Of a stretch of 64,000 bases of DNA, positions 1 through 10,680 are shown in pieces. The stretch's first letter is position 1, and the number at the start of each line of letters is the position of its first letter. Under the pieces are notes generated by a model. That model was not told the DNA's origin, searched no databases, and was given only the letters and a program-made list of their open reading frames with translations. The DNA comes from Macrophomina tecta (lineage: Eukaryota; Ascomycota; Dothideomycetes; Botryosphaeriales; Botryosphaeriaceae). The stretch is from the NCBI GenBank assembly GCA_024180945.1, contig JAKSGN010000002.1, forward strand, positions 3,038,001-3,102,000, written 5' to 3'. The position numbers were made by a program, and so were the translations under genes.

Positions 1-1201
1 TGGAGCTTGTAGGTATCAACGCCTTTTTCTAGATCAGGTGGGAATGTCTGGAAGAGGCGTTTTGAGGTGGTTAGTTGCTGCGCTCAAACAAACAGGGAAA
101 GGGCTTCTTGCTGATACAAGGGCAGATTCAGCCGGAACGACAGGGGGTGCCAGTATGGCGACGATTGCTCGATTGGCGGTAAGTGAAGAGTTATTGCTGG
201 TGCACATGCAATTGTGAAGAGAGTCCGGAGGAGGTTGCACACGCAAACTGACGAAATCACCGGGGAATCGACGACACTTGGCGCTTATCAAAGGCTTCAA
301 TATGATTGTATTGCTACGCACAACTGCGGGTGGATACTTCTATTCATGCTAGTAGGAACAGTCGCGAGGCTCATGTTGAGTATAAAAGTGTTCTCATTCA
401 GATTGTGCAGCACTCAATAAATTGCTTGAGACTTCCGTAGCTTCGCCCGAAGCAGTCACGTCCCTATGGTTACCGGAAAGGTGCTAGAGGCGGTCGGTCG
501 GAGATAAGGGACGGGAAGGCCCGCAGGGCCGATGAGGGAGGCTGCACGTCGAACAAAGCGCGGTATCGCAATCGCCAGGGCTGTCTTGCCGCGTCGGATG
601 GCGGCCGCCGGCGCGAGACAGCCTCCCCAATTTGCCGATCGGTAAGTTGATGCGAAGAGACCGGAGTGCCTTGTGGAGCTGAGGGCGCAGGATGAGGCGC
701 CGGGATCAAGCGGCAGAGAGAGGCGGCAGGGAAGCACTTCGGAATTCTCGGGCCCTGCAGACGACGACGACGACCGCAGGCGGCAGTCGAGCTCGAGATC
801 CCGAATTGCTAATCAGAGGTGGGGGAGCAAAGCGGGACGCATTAGACCAGCTCTACTGCTCCCTCTCGGCTTCGATCCCTTCGTCGTCTCTTGTCGTCCC
901 ACCTCACGTCCACGCGCCAGCGGAACGGTACGAGCAGCAGCACGACTCGCCCAATGCACACCCATTGCGCAGGCCGTGAGCCGTGAGCAACCCCCCCGAC
1001 AACTGAGCCACTCCGAGTCCCCACGCCGCGTGTGCGTTGTTTTGGACACGAACAAAAAAACACGCCGATCTGCTCGCACACCTCACACCTCTGCGGGGAA
1101 AAGCAATAACTGCTGCGCAAGGTTGTGGAGCTTTTCATCTCCTCCCATCCTCGAGCAGTACGGGCACCTCTGTGCCACCTATTCCCTCCTCTACCGCCGC
1201 C
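1..1201. other. Intergenic region upstream of the MFS gene; no gene seen
   Basis: I see no convincing gene. Open frames on both strands overlap each other, have arginine- and serine-rich shadow composition and show no domain. A TATA-like element (TATAAAAG) lies near 381-388, too far from the downstream start codon to assign. The last 200 bases are rich in C and T, common just upstream of fungal start codons. Confidence 0.5.
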
Positions 1202-3056
1202 ATGACGGTCCACGCCAATGGCTACCATCACGAGCCCGACGAGACCTCGCCGCTGCTGCAACGCACCCCCGACGGCCTCCAGATCCTGCCTCCGCAGCCG
1301 CTCGATCCCAATGCCGAGACCCTGCGGGAAGACAATGGCGAGGGTGAAGGCGATCTGGAGCGGCAAATCAGCAACGTGAGCGAGGGTGGTCTAAACAAGT
1401 ACAAGGGATTGCCCGAGGTGAAGAAGCGGATGAAGTACATTCTGCCCGCCGTGGCTGTTGGGGTGAGCATACACCAGGAATTGGCAGGCTTATAAACTTG
1501 CGGTGGGGATGAGTGCTGATGGTGTCCAATTGGTAGATATTTCTGGCTGCCGCGGACCAGACGATCATCGTGTCGAGTTACGGACGAATTGGGTCGGATT
1601 TGGGTGCTTTGAACAATACGTCATGGATTGCAACTGCGTACGGACTATGTTCGAGAGCTGCTTGAAGATCCGGTGCTAACGAAAGCTGGGCAGATACTTC
1701 TTGACCCTCACATCGTTCCAGCCGCTGTACGGCAAGCTATCCGACATCTTTGGCCGGAAATCATGTCTCCTCTTCGCCTACATCATCTTTGGAATCGGCT
1801 GTCTAGCCTGCGGTCTGGCACGCAATATGAACGAGCTGATCGCCGCGCGTGCTTTTGCCGGCATTGGAGGCGGAGGCATGACGACAGTCGTGTCTATTAT
1901 GATGAGCGATATTGTCACTCTCCGTGAGCGCGGCAAATGGCAGGGCTACATCAACATAGTCTATGCAACCGGCGCAGGCACCGGAGCACCCCTCGGCGGC
2001 ATCCTGTCCGACTACGTGGGCTGGCGCTGGGTATTCCTCTCCCAGCCGCCCCTCTGTATCGTCGCCATCCTCGCCGTCTCCCTCGCTCTCAAGCTCCCCA
2101 AGCGCGACCACGCCCACTGGAAGGAGAAGCTCAAGCGCATCGACTTCCTCGGTGCCATCATCCTCATCTCAGCCGTCTTCATGCTCCTCCTCGGCCTCGA
2201 CCGCGGGTCCAACGTCTCCTGGCACGCCAAACTCACCATCATCCCCCTCGCCGTCTCCGTTCCGCTCTTCCTCATCTTCATCCTCGTCGAGGTCAAGGTC
2301 GCGTCGGAGCCCTTCGCGCCCGGGCATATCATCTTCGACCGCTCGCTCGTGGCGTGCTACCTCTGCAACTTCTTCTCCTTTGCCGGCTACATGGCCGCGC
2401 TCTTCTACCTGCCGCTCTTCTTCCAGGTCGTCGACGGCGCGTCAGCCACGACGGCCGGCGTCCGCCTCATCCCCGGCATCGTCGCCGGCGTCACCGGCTC
2501 CCTCTTCGGCGGCTTCTACATGCAGTGGACCGGCCGCTTCTACTGGCTCACCGTCCTCGCCTACAGCGGCCTCGTCGTCGGCGCCTCGCTGATCTTGCTC
2601 TTCGCCGGCGTCGGCGTCGTCCCCGAGTCCACCCTCGGCATCGTAATGGGCCTCGTCGTCTGCGGCTTCTCGAACGGCATCGGCGTCACGACCAGCCTCA
2701 TCGGGCTCATCTCAAACGCGAGCCACGCCGACCAGGCCGTCGCGACCGCTTGCTCGTACTTGTTCAGGAGCTTGGGCAGCGTGTTTGGCGTCAGCGTCGC
2801 GGCGACTTTGGTGAATCAGGAGCTGCGCAGGAGGTTGGCCGAGGCGCTGGGCGATGGAGAGGAGGCCGCGGTCATTGCGGAGAGGGTGAGGCAGAGTATC
2901 GAGTATATCAGAAGTTTGGCGCCGGAGGTGGCGAGGGTGGTCAGGAGGTGCTATGCCGAGAGCACGAGGGCCGCGTTTGCGCTTGAGATAGCGCTCGTGG
3001 TCGGGGCGGCGGTGAGTGCGTGGTTTGTGAGGGAGAAGAGGTTGGGTGGGAAGTAG
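1202..3056 (+). CDS. MFS transporter, DHA2-like (vacuolar basic amino acid/drug exporter type)
   Basis: Predicted 574-residue multi-pass membrane transporter in three exons: 1202-1462, 1537-1637 and 1694-3056. The second donor is GTACGG; splicing there restores the family stretch AATDQ-like/ADQTIIV...SWIATAYFLTLTSFQ across the junction. The cytosolic N-terminus (about 85 residues) is acidic and carries an ETSPLL dileucine-type motif, common in fungal transporters sent to the vacuole. Typical MFS sequences follow: GKLSDIFGRK between early helices, then GGGGMTTVVSIMMSD, RERGKWQGY and GWRWVFL. The length and long second half fit the 14-helix DHA2 group. Vba/Fnx-type vacuolar amino acid transporters are the nearest match I recall; a drug:H+ antiporter is the alternative. 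Substrate cannot be read from sequence. The ATG at 1202 is chosen because it precedes the acidic N-terminus; the frame stays open upstream without another good start. Confidence 0.8.
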
Positions 3057-3707
3057 TCGTTGTGGATAGTGTGCAGGTGGGTGATGGATGTGTATATGGT
3101 ATGTTGGTCGAAGGTAAGTGGACTAAAAGGTGTGAAGATACGTACAGGTGATACGAGGGATTATAGAGAGAGGTCTAGACATATGGGGTAGACAATTTCC
3201 ATGCTTTTGTTATGACTTCATGTGTAGATGGTAGATAAAGCAGTAGACGACGTATGTACAAAATGATGGGATGGTCACGATCTTTACGGGAACCTCTTCT
3301 GTCCAGGGCTAGATTCTGGTACCTCTGTCCATCTATATGTGCCGGGAGCCCGGTTGCAGGATCATCCCGTGTTTCCTAGCTGCTTCTTTCATTACTACGC
3401 AATTCGACAGGATCTTGAAAGTACACTATGCCCAGGGCCTCTGCATGTCTTCCAAGCACGCATTGAACAGCAAAGAGCCCGGGACGATTGCATTCCTTAC
3501 CACACGGCCATGCCGCATCTTCGCTTCCACCACACCTTGCTACGCACAGACGTACCCCTGCTCCTCTCCGCAGTCCACTCGCAGGCCCATTCCCGAGCCC
3601 ACTCAGACGTCCTCCCGCCTTTTACACACTACTACTCTACATATTTTTCACTGTTCGACAAGCAATCCATCACGTGATAGTAGAATCCTCATCTCAATCA
3701 CCTCTAC
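3057..3707. other. 3' flank of the MFS gene and tRNA leader
   Basis: No gene seen. Short overlapping open frames near 3337-3783 run into the tRNA and are shadows. The stretch holds the MFS 3' UTR and the upstream side of tRNA-Asn. Confidence 0.5.
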
Positions 3708-3806
3708 TCCTCCGTGGCGCAATTGGCTAGCGCGTCTGACTGTTACGGGTATTCTCTCGATGCCAGAGCAATCAGGAGGTTGACAGTTCAAGCCTGTCCG
3801 GGGGAG
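3708..3806 (+). tRNA. tRNA-Asn (GTT), with a 25-nt intron
   Basis: A full cloverleaf can be folded. The acceptor stem pairs 3708-3714 with 3799-3805 (one G-U pair). The D stem is GCGC/GCGC (3717-3720 with 3730-3733). The anticodon stem is TCTGA (3735-3739) with TCAGG (3772-3776), and the loop reads CTGTTA plus A, giving anticodon GTT at 3742-3744. The T arm is GACAG-TTCAAGC-CTGTC (3782-3798). An intron at 3746-3770 sits one base 3' of the anticodon, the canonical eukaryotic nuclear position. A T5 run at 3814-3818 is a good Pol III terminator. Discriminator base G3806. Confidence 0.88.
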
Positions 3807-4285
3807 CGTTCTCTTTTTGCCATTTGATGGGGTCATTGTTTGGGATCCTGAAGAATTTTCTTTTGCGTTCGTTTGATGGTGGAGGTGGTTGGGCCGTGCG
3901 TTGCGTGCTGTGGGCCCGACTGGACGGGAGGCGGCCACGAGCCTTCCTCTTTTCTATGGTGGGCTATCGGCTCTTGGGCTGAGGGTTGCGAAGGATTGTT
4001 GGGGAGGGGGGGTTGGGTGGTGCTAGAGGTGGGTGAGCGGGAATAGGACGAGAGAGCTAGATGGGCTGTATGGAATTCGTTCGCGAAGGGTACATCGTTG
4101 CGTTCACCAGGAGCAGCTGGATTACAAAGCATCAACAGGATGAGCTTTGCATCCGAGAGAATGGACAATGCATAATAATGCAAGCGGGTGAAGCGAAAGC
4201 AAAGAAGTGCGTCTTGAATATTACGGATTACCCTAGTCCCGCGCCTTCCAATGGTCCAATGACACCCAACTGTCTACCCACTCCT
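3807..4285. other. Intergenic stretch between tRNA-Asn and the GH17 gene
   Basis: Apart from the Pol III T run at 3814-3818 I see nothing. The stretch is the 3' flank of the convergent glucanase gene. Confidence 0.5.
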
Positions 4286-6067
4286 CTAGCATACCGTAAC
4301 GAAAAGCCCAATCGGGCTGGGATTCCAATCCTCGAACCACTCCAACTGCAATCCACCCGTCGCACTGACCTCATACCCGACCCGCGCGCCGGCCTCGCAC
4401 GCGCCGCTGCTCACGACCCACGAGTTGCCGGGCGTCACGCTGGCGACCTCGCCAACCTTGCCGGCGCTCTTGGGCACGCTCTGGAACGTCGTCTGCTCGG
4501 TGGCCGGGGAGGACAGCTTGGAGATGGCGATGCCGCCCGCGCCGGTCAGCGTAAAGTCGCTGGTCTGGAGGTCCTTCTTGTTGGGCAGGAGGAAGACGAG
4601 CGAGCACGTCTTGCCAGCGTACGAGGCAGGGATGTCGAAGTTGAAGAGCGAAGAGATGGTCGACGAGACCTTACCGTTGTACTGCGTGCCGTAGGCCTTG
4701 GTGGGCGCGGACGAGTCGACGGGGACGATCAGATGCGGGTATTCGTAGGTGCCAGAGAGGTTGGCCGGGCAGGAGGAGGAAGTGGATGAGGGAGCTGCCT
4801 TGGTGGTCGTAGCGAAGCCGGTGGTGTGTTGAGTGATGGCGGTGGTCTTGGTAGCGGTCGAGGTTACGCCCGGGGTTGGGCAGTAGGTTGTAGTGATGGT
4901 GATGACAACGGTGGTGACGTCGTCATCTGAAGGGGAGGTGCCAGAGGGAGCGGCGGTGGGTTGGGTTGCGGGCTTGGACGAGGCAGCACCACCGCCGTTG
5001 TTGTTGTTGTTGCCGGCGGCGCTGGAGGCAGACGCGGACGGGGCGGTGGGAGCACCCGACGAAGCAGCACTGGTGGCAGCGCTCGATGCAGGTTTAGAGC
5101 TGGATGAAGATGCAGCATTCTCGTTGGTCGCGCCGCACGAGAGATCGAAGAGGGGCGTCGAACTGCCGCCGGGGACGATACCGAAGCTGGGGCTCGGGGT
5201 ATCAGGGCTAGCATCCTGAAGAGTATACCACCAAGTGTTGGTGTTGCCGAACAAGGGGCATCCAACCTCATCCCAATAGGTCTTTGCGTTCTCGATGCTG
5301 GCTACAGCCTGATTCTCGGTCGGACCAGACACCGGCCATCCAGTCTCGGTGATCCAGACAGGCTTCCCCTGGGAGGCAGCACGAGTGGCGCCAAGAGCAT
5401 CTTGGAACAGCTGCTTGCCATTTTCTATGCCATTGGCCATGGTGTTTTGGAAGTAGGGGTAGCCGTCGAAGCCGAGCCAGTCGAGGTTGGAGATGACCTC
5501 GGCGTTGGAGCCGTTGACGAAGGCAGTCCAAGTGTCCACATGACCAATGGGCTTGGAGGCGGCAGCAGTGCCCTGGATGGCGGACCGAACCTGCTGGATG
5601 TAGCGGATCAGATCAGCCGGCTCAGCGCCCACACCTGACTTGTTGATGATGCCGGTGGGCGAGATGCGGTATAGGTCCTCGGAGCCAACGGAAATGCCGA
5701 CGATCAGGTCAGTGAAGGCGGTACCGTACTGCTGGATGGCGGACTTTAGGGCGGCGACCTCATTGTCGAAGCTGGCCTGGCCGGCGGAAGCCCAGAGGCC
5801 AAGAAGCAGGGAAGTCTTGGTGTTGATGGCTGCCTGAATGGCCGCAATGGGGGTGTTGGTGGTGCCATGCTGGACTGTAGTGTACAAGCGAGCGGAAGTG
5901 AAGCCGGAGGTGCCGACGAGGTTCTTTGCCAAGTTAAACTCGTTCTCAAAGTCTGCCTGCTGCTTGGCGGCACCGTTTGTGAAAGAGGCACCGTAGTTGA
6001 AGCCCTTGTATTGGGCAGCGGCTGTTGAGAGGCTGGCCGCGAGGCCGAGGAGGGTAGAGTAGCGCAT
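4286..6067 (-). CDS. Secreted GH17 endo-1,3-beta-glucosidase with C-terminal But2-like domain
   Basis: Single-exon gene for a 593-residue secreted protein. Residues 1-19 form a signal peptide ending near STAAAQ. A GH17 (Bgl2/EglC-type) beta-1,3-glucanase domain spans about 20-310. The likely acid/base is Glu130 in VGISVGSED and the nucleophile is Glu241 in WITETGWP. A Ser/Thr/Ala-rich linker with a short Asn run follows (about 325-430). The C-terminus, from [15 protein letters not shown] on, looks like the But2 C-terminal domain (about 150 residues) and replaces the GPI signal found in EglC-type enzymes. The protein would remodel or hydrolyse beta-1,3-glucan in the wall. The longer reading frame begins at 6139, but the ATG at 6067 is preferred because it starts exactly at the signal peptide. 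A TATA-like TTATAAG lies about 135 bp upstream on the minus strand. Confidence 0.88.
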   Translation of the reverse strand: MRYSTLLGLAASLSTAAAQYKGFNYGASFTNGAAKQQADFENEFNLAKNLVGTSGFTSARLYTTVQHGTTNTPIAAIQAAINTKTSLLLGLWASAGQASFDNEVAALKSAIQQYGTAFTDLIVGISVGSEDLYRISPTGIINKSGVGAEPADLIRYIQQVRSAIQGTAAASKPIGHVDTWTAFVNGSNAEVISNLDWLGFDGYPYFQNTMANGIENGKQLFQDALGATRAASQGKPVWITETGWPVSGPTENQAVASIENAKTYWDEVGCPLFGNTNTWWYTLQDASPDTPSPSFGIVPGGSSTPLFDLSCGATNENAASSSSSKPASSAATSAASSGAPTAPSASASSAAGNNNNNGGGAASSKPATQPTAAPSGTSPSDDDVTTVVITITTTYCPTPGVTSTATKTTAITQHTTGFATTTKAAPSSTSSSCPANLSGTYEYPHLIVPVDSSAPTKAYGTQYNGKVSSTISSLFNFDIPASYAGKTCSLVFLLPNKKDLQTSDFTLTGAGGIAISKLSSPATEQTTFQSVPKSAGKVGEVASVTPGNSWVVSSGACEAGARVGYEVSATGGLQLEWFEDWNPSPIGLFVTVC

Positions 6068-6196
6068 TGGAATTAGAATTATTACTATTAAAGAATAACG
6101 AGTGTAGGATACTTTTTTTTTTCGGGGGTCGTCACACACTCTAGCGAGAGTAGAAGAGCGAAGAGCAAAAGAGCAGGACGGACAGGGGAAGAAAAA

Positions 6197-6210
6197 GGCT
6201 ACTTATAAGG
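6197..6210 (-). promoter_or_regulatory. TATA-like element upstream of the GH17 gene
   Basis: On the minus strand the sequence CTTATAAGTAG lies roughly 135 bp upstream of the glucanase start codon. This is a plausible TATA box; no other evidence supports it. Confidence 0.3.
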
Positions 6211-8226
6211 AGAGCAGGAATAAGAAAGAAGGTACCTGCATGGCGGCTTTCCATGCTGACGTACTGTTCCGGGGAGCCGCAGGAACGGGAGGCGCGAGCA
6301 TGGGCGGACTAAATCATGTGGCTTGCTCGCCGGTCTGGATTGGGCATGCAGGCCAGAGAGGAAAAAGACTAGAGTTGGCGGGAGGTGCTAATGATAGCAG
6401 CGCGAGAGCAGGGGTGGCGGGCTGTCATTTGTGGAGGAGCGAGGCCGGCCGTACATGCCCCGCAAATGCAACCACTCGCGGAGCCTGACGGTGAAAAAGT
6501 CGGTCATAGTGCTGTGCAGACAGCCCGTATTCACCGGCACTCACGGAATGGTGGTCATCGGATCAGCTGCCAACGCATCGCGGCGGCACAGCAGACGTCG
6601 TGCCATGTGGAGGGCACGAAGCGGTGGCGGGCAGCGCGGTCGTGTTCGGCGCCGGGCATGTGAACAAAGCAGGCAAGCAGACACGACGGAGGATGGCAGC
6701 CAATATTTTGCCGGGGACCTAAAAGAGGAAAGGGGGTGAGGTGACGAGTGAAGGCTGGCCGGCCGTCGCGGGGGGTGGCTGGCTCAGCGAGCGGGATCAA
6801 CAGTTTGTCCGCGTGGAAATGGCCAGAATCAGAATGCCTGTTCGTATTTCCTCTCTTCCCCGCTGCTCGCTTGGACGCCGTCACTGCTCCGGTGCTTGCC
6901 GCGGGCCCGGCCAGGCCCGCGTCGATGGAGAAACCGTGTGAAGAAGGGACGGCGACGCTTTGCCACAGCGCCTCTCGCATCTGTCGATCCATCAGTGTCG
7001 CGGTGCCAGACCAGTCTATCCCACCAGACATGCCCCCGTCCGCGCAAACTTGCCAGCTGCCGTTTCTGGCACGCTCCAAAGCCATGGCTGACGGTCCGAT
7101 TTGGCATGACTCCAGCACCATCGTCGCCCTCAGCCTGGTCCCGGGCCAATTAAACATTTTCAGCTCAACGTCATGCGTCAAAGGAAACGCAGGCAAACAA
7201 AAAGACGCTTGCCGGACTGCCCTTTCCCCAACCAGACGAACGAAGAAGCCCGCTCGTCCGCACTTGTAGTCGTCAGTCGTCGGAGATCATCCCGCATCTC
7301 CACCAGCCCGACTGAAGATCCCCCGCAATTGAGTGAGAGAAACGCTCATGCATAAAACTTACCTGTTCTCCTTTTCCCCTTGAAGGAGAACAGTACGCAC
7401 GCCTCAAGCGCCTTGAAATTAAATCAAGGCCTGCCGAGCCGCCCTTGGGCGACGCCACGCGTCAGCCGTGCCCAGTCCTTTTTCGGTTCTCCCCCCCCCC
7501 CCCCTGCAACTAATAATAAGCTTCACCAACCACTTCCCACCGCCCGTCCCGTTGCGCGCGCGCGCGGTGTCGGGAAAAGCCACAACCCTATTCGCGGCCA
7601 ATGCCGATGGGTTTCCTCTGAGCTCGAGACGGCTGGATCAAACGACGCGGCTTTCGTCTGCTGTCTGGCCAGCTTTTCAAGCCACAAACATGAAAATGCC
7701 CCTGAGAATGGCGGAGTGGCTGAGACGTGAGGCTTGCAAAATGCTAGGCTGCTGAAAATCACGAGATTGCGCGTGCAGGCGTGCTCTGGACCGGGTTGTC
7801 AGACACTGAGCTTGCACCGCGCGCACCATCAGGTCTGCGCCCGATTTTGCTGAGGTGTTTAAACTCTCCGTCGCGGCTGCGAGCCAGCATATTCAGGCAT
7901 CGAATTAACTGGCGTCCCGTGGTAGGCTTCATCTTCTCGCGCGCTCTCACTGCCATAGGCTGGAATTGGAGGGCTCAACTTTTCTTCCGGGCAGAACTGG
8001 AGGCTGGGATGCCTCGTGCCCACCTCGTCAACTGAGAGGAGACACATGAGTAGGCGCTCATGTAAGAACATCACCGAGTACGCCCATAAAATACACATAC
8101 ATTCAAAGACAATGATAGAGCAGAGACGAGCCGCTATCTGGTCGTGTGCCCGCGTGTTTCTCTCCCCTCCCTCCAATGCCGATCGTCCGCACCGGATACA
8201 TTTTCATCTTCTCCCCTAGAGCATGT
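6211..8226. other. Two-kilobase gene-poor stretch between GH17 and COX10
   Basis: I find no gene with recognisable features. The longest open frame (minus strand, 6555-7196, 213 codons) has no domain, signal or plausible hydrophobic pattern and overlaps equally long frames on the other strand. A run of 13 or more C bases lies near 7489-7504. A pseudo-palindrome around CCTTGAAATTAAATCAAGG lies near 7410-7430. A tRNA-like box A sequence near 7709 has no matching box B. Confidence 0.5.
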
Positions 8227-9876
8227 TCACCTCGCGCCAGCCGGCACGACAGACTTCCCCGGCGGTTGTGACAATACCTTCCTCTCGTCCTCGTCCTCCT
8301 CCTCGTCCTCCCAGTACTCCTCGTCCTCGTCCTCCCAGTACTCCTCGTCCTCGTCCTCGTCCTCATCCACCACCGGCTCGCCCGTCACGCTCTTCCACAC
8401 CCGCTGCCACAACCCCTTCTTATGCACCATCGCCAGCACCAACACAATCGGCAAATGCCACACACTCGCCCAGAACAAGCCCCTGGCCGTGCCCTTTGTG
8501 CCCTCGAACCACCAAAACTTTGCGGCCTCGTACGTCATCCAGCCATTGATAGCCGAGCTCGTCACTACGAACCCCCAATCCGTCACGCCCACCGCCGCCA
8601 GCCCAACACACACCGGGAACATCAGCACCGAATACCTCAACGCGACGCGGCCGTTCATGCGTGCATTCGTCCAAGCCAGCATACGGTAGCCCGCGTTCTT
8701 GTACTCCTCGCGGATGGTCCAGCTCAGCGCGTTGAAGTGCGGGAACTGCCACGCGAAGAGCAGCGCCCCGAGCAGCCACCCGCCGGCGCTGCCGGGGCCG
8801 AACAGCAGGTCCTGCCAGGTGCCGCCGCCGGTGGCACACTGCCCCGCCGCGGCGGCCCAGCCCATGAGCGGGGGAATGCCGCCGACGACGGCGCCGACCC
8901 AGGTGTTGAGGACGGAGACGCGCTTGAGCGGCGTGTAGACGCCGGCGTAGAGCAGGATGTTGAGGCCGCCGAGGAAGGCGACCGTCGGATTGACGCCGTA
9001 GTACAGCAATGCGACGCCGGCGACGCCGGTCGCGACGGCGAAGACGAGCGCGGCGCGTTTGCTGACCAGGCCGCGCACGAGCGGCCGGTTCTTGGTGCGG
9101 CTCATCTTGGCGTCGTGGGCGGGCTCGAAGAGCATGTTGAAGGCGTTGGCGCTGGCCGAGGCCAGGCCGGTGCCGGTGGTGAGGAAGAGGAGGGTCAGGG
9201 TCGAGAGCGAGGGCGTCGAGGTGACCGAGGGCGCGAGCAGGGCGGGGACGGGGTAGATGGCGTAGGGCACGGTGGCGGTCAGGACGATGAGGAAGGACAG
9301 CCGTGGCTTGGTCAGGGCGAGGTAGGTCAGGAAGCGGCGGCGGAGCGACTGCGCGGGGAGGGCTTGCGCGCTCTTGGAGAGGGTGGCAGAGGCGTCCAGC
9401 CGGATCTCTGTGTCGGATTGCTGTTGCTGTGCCTTCTTTGCTTCTTCTCTCAGGCGCTGGCGCCTGCGGTGTGGCAGCTCGCTGGCCAGCCGTGTGCCTG
9501 CTGTGGCTCCATCGCCGTCCACCACCACCTGAGCGATCTTGGGCTGCTGCTGCAGCGTCGATGGCGCGGCACCTGTGTCATCTTTCGCATTGCTCCATAC
9601 GCCCCGCCGTGCGCCCGAGAGCACGTCGTCCAGGACTGCATTGGCCCAGAAGTATTCCTTCTTGAAGGCAGTGCGCGGGTTCCGAGGCGCGATGGCGGCG
9701 TCCTTCACGGCTCTGGAGGTGGAGAGCAGGCGGCGGGTCGGCGGTGGCGTCGTCGTCGTCGTCGTTGTTGTCGTCGGCGTGGTGGCGGGTCGTTGGAGCC
9801 TGCGCAGGCAACGCAGGCAAAGGGAAGCGGCATCCTGCAGAGGCGCGGGCCGTAGCAGGGGAGGTCGGAGAATCAT
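8227..9876 (-). CDS. COX10: Protoheme IX farnesyltransferase (heme O synthase)
   Basis: Single-exon 549-residue protein of the UbiA prenyltransferase family. It transfers a farnesyl group to heme b to make heme O, the precursor of heme A for cytochrome c oxidase, in the mitochondrial inner membrane. The N-terminus from the ATG at 9876 is rich in Arg, Leu and Thr and lacks acids, as expected for a mitochondrial presequence; the frame stays open to 10047 but the upstream residues do not look like a presequence. The diagnostic prenyltransferase stretch NAFNMLFEPAHDAKMSR falls near residues 240-260, followed by a second aspartate-containing loop and the COX10 signature FAWQFPHFNALSW. Multiple hydrophobic helices cover the rest. 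The C-terminus is unusual: an acidic tail with DEDEEYW units encoded by an exact 24-bp tandem repeat (8311-8358), then a basic end. Confidence 0.92.
   Translation of the reverse strand: MILRPPLLRPAPLQDAASLCLRCLRRLQRPATTPTTTTTTTTTPPPTRRLLSTSRAVKDAAIAPRNPRTAFKKEYFWANAVLDDVLSGARRGVWSNAKDDTGAAPSTLQQQPKIAQVVVDGDGATAGTRLASELPHRRRQRLREEAKKAQQQQSDTEIRLDASATLSKSAQALPAQSLRRRFLTYLALTKPRLSFLIVLTATVPYAIYPVPALLAPSVTSTPSLSTLTLLFLTTGTGLASASANAFNMLFEPAHDAKMSRTKNRPLVRGLVSKRAALVFAVATGVAGVALLYYGVNPTVAFLGGLNILLYAGVYTPLKRVSVLNTWVGAVVGGIPPLMGWAAAAGQCATGGGTWQDLLFGPGSAGGWLLGALLFAWQFPHFNALSWTIREEYKNAGYRMLAWTNARMNGRVALRYSVLMFPVCVGLAAVGVTDWGFVVTSSAINGWMTYEAAKFWWFEGTKGTARGLFWASVWHLPIVLVLAMVHKKGLWQRVWKSVTGEPVVDEDEDEDEEYWEDEDEEYWEDEEEDEDERKVLSQPPGKSVVPAGAR
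8287..8366 (-). repeat. 24-bp tandem repeat encoding the acidic COX10 tail
   Basis: Two exact 24-bp copies (8311-8334 and 8335-8358), flanked by imperfect CTC/GTC triplet repeats. On the minus strand they encode repeated DEDEEYWE-type units at the C-terminus of COX10. The frame is kept because the unit is a multiple of three. Confidence 0.85.
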
Positions 9877-10180
9877 GTCTTGCGACTGCCCATGGCTGCA
9901 GCGGAGAGGTGGATGTCGGATGGGCCCGAGCATCCAATTTTCGGCTGACTTCGTATCACGCATGACTCGCGCAACGTCACATATCACTGCCATCGCATTG
10001 GCTAATAATTGGTAAATGCTGCCATAGATTACGTTCACGTCTCCCAATCACTAGGCCAATGCAGCTCTCTTATCATTTGCTCAATCAGGAAGACATTCCG
10101 CGCGTGGCTATGCAGTTACCGAACAAGGCAGTTCGATTTACTACGAAGCTCGCCCTGGATCAGATGGGCTTGAGGTTGCT

Positions 10181-10340
10181 GTTACGAACATGCCTCAGTA
10201 TGTAGAGTCGTTGGGGCACAATCAGCCGCCAGGGTGATCATCGTTGTACCTTTTGTTAGTCAACTGCCAGAGGGTTGGCTCAATAGCTTTGCAGCACCGA
10301 CTGAAACTCAACACGGTCGGACCCTTGTAACAGTTGCTCC
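10181..10340. repeat. Direct repeat copy 1 (GC-richer)
   Basis: This copy shares ordered anchors with 10510-10680: GTTACG-AAC, GTATGTAGAG, CTGTACC-like TTGTACCTTTTG, CAACTG, GGTTGGC, CTCTGCAGCA-like CTTTGCAGCA, AACACGGTC and TTGTAACA. Differences between copies are mostly transitions. Confidence 0.6.
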
Positions 10341-10509
10341 CAGCTGTTTGTGCAACATCTCGGTATAATCATCGCTCATCTTGCTAACAGGAAGTAAGCA
10401 TCGGACTTAAAACAGCCCTCTGGACGCGTTTGCCGTTTCTTCCATTCTACAATGCCAGAACCTTTGCCTTACGATAATACTAGAGGTGTTTACCAGATTT
10501 AGATCTCGT

Positions 10510-10680
10510 GTTACGCAACGCGCCTCTGTATATAGAGCTATTAGGGCTAACCAGCAACTAGGCTAGATATCGCTGTATCTTTTGCCGACCAACTGGCTAC
10601 TCGCAGTCGGTAGACGGTTGGCCGAATGGCTCTGCAGCAACGAATGAAATCTAACACGGTCACCGCGCTGTAACATCTGG
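10510..10680. repeat. Direct repeat copy 2 (diverged)
   Basis: Second copy of the repeat at 10181-10340, with the same anchors in the same order (GTTACGCAAC, GTATATAGAG, TGTATCTTTTG, CCAACTGG, GGTTGGC, CTCTGCAGCA, AACACGGTC, CTGTAACA). It carries a short extra segment in the middle (about 10598-10618). Confidence 0.6.

Noticed and set aside
6555..7196. 213-codon minus-strand open frame
   Set aside because: No domain, signal or splice partner; equally long overlapping frames exist on the other strand.
7709..7800. tRNA-like sequence beginning TGGCGGAGTGGCTGAG (box A-like)
   Set aside because: It has a D-arm-like start but no T arm (no GTTCRANNC) and no pairing acceptor stem within 120 bases. 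At best it is a tRNA fragment.
8422..9855. 477-codon plus-strand open frame opposite COX10
   Set aside because: It is the antisense shadow of COX10, which has clear prenyltransferase motifs on the minus strand.
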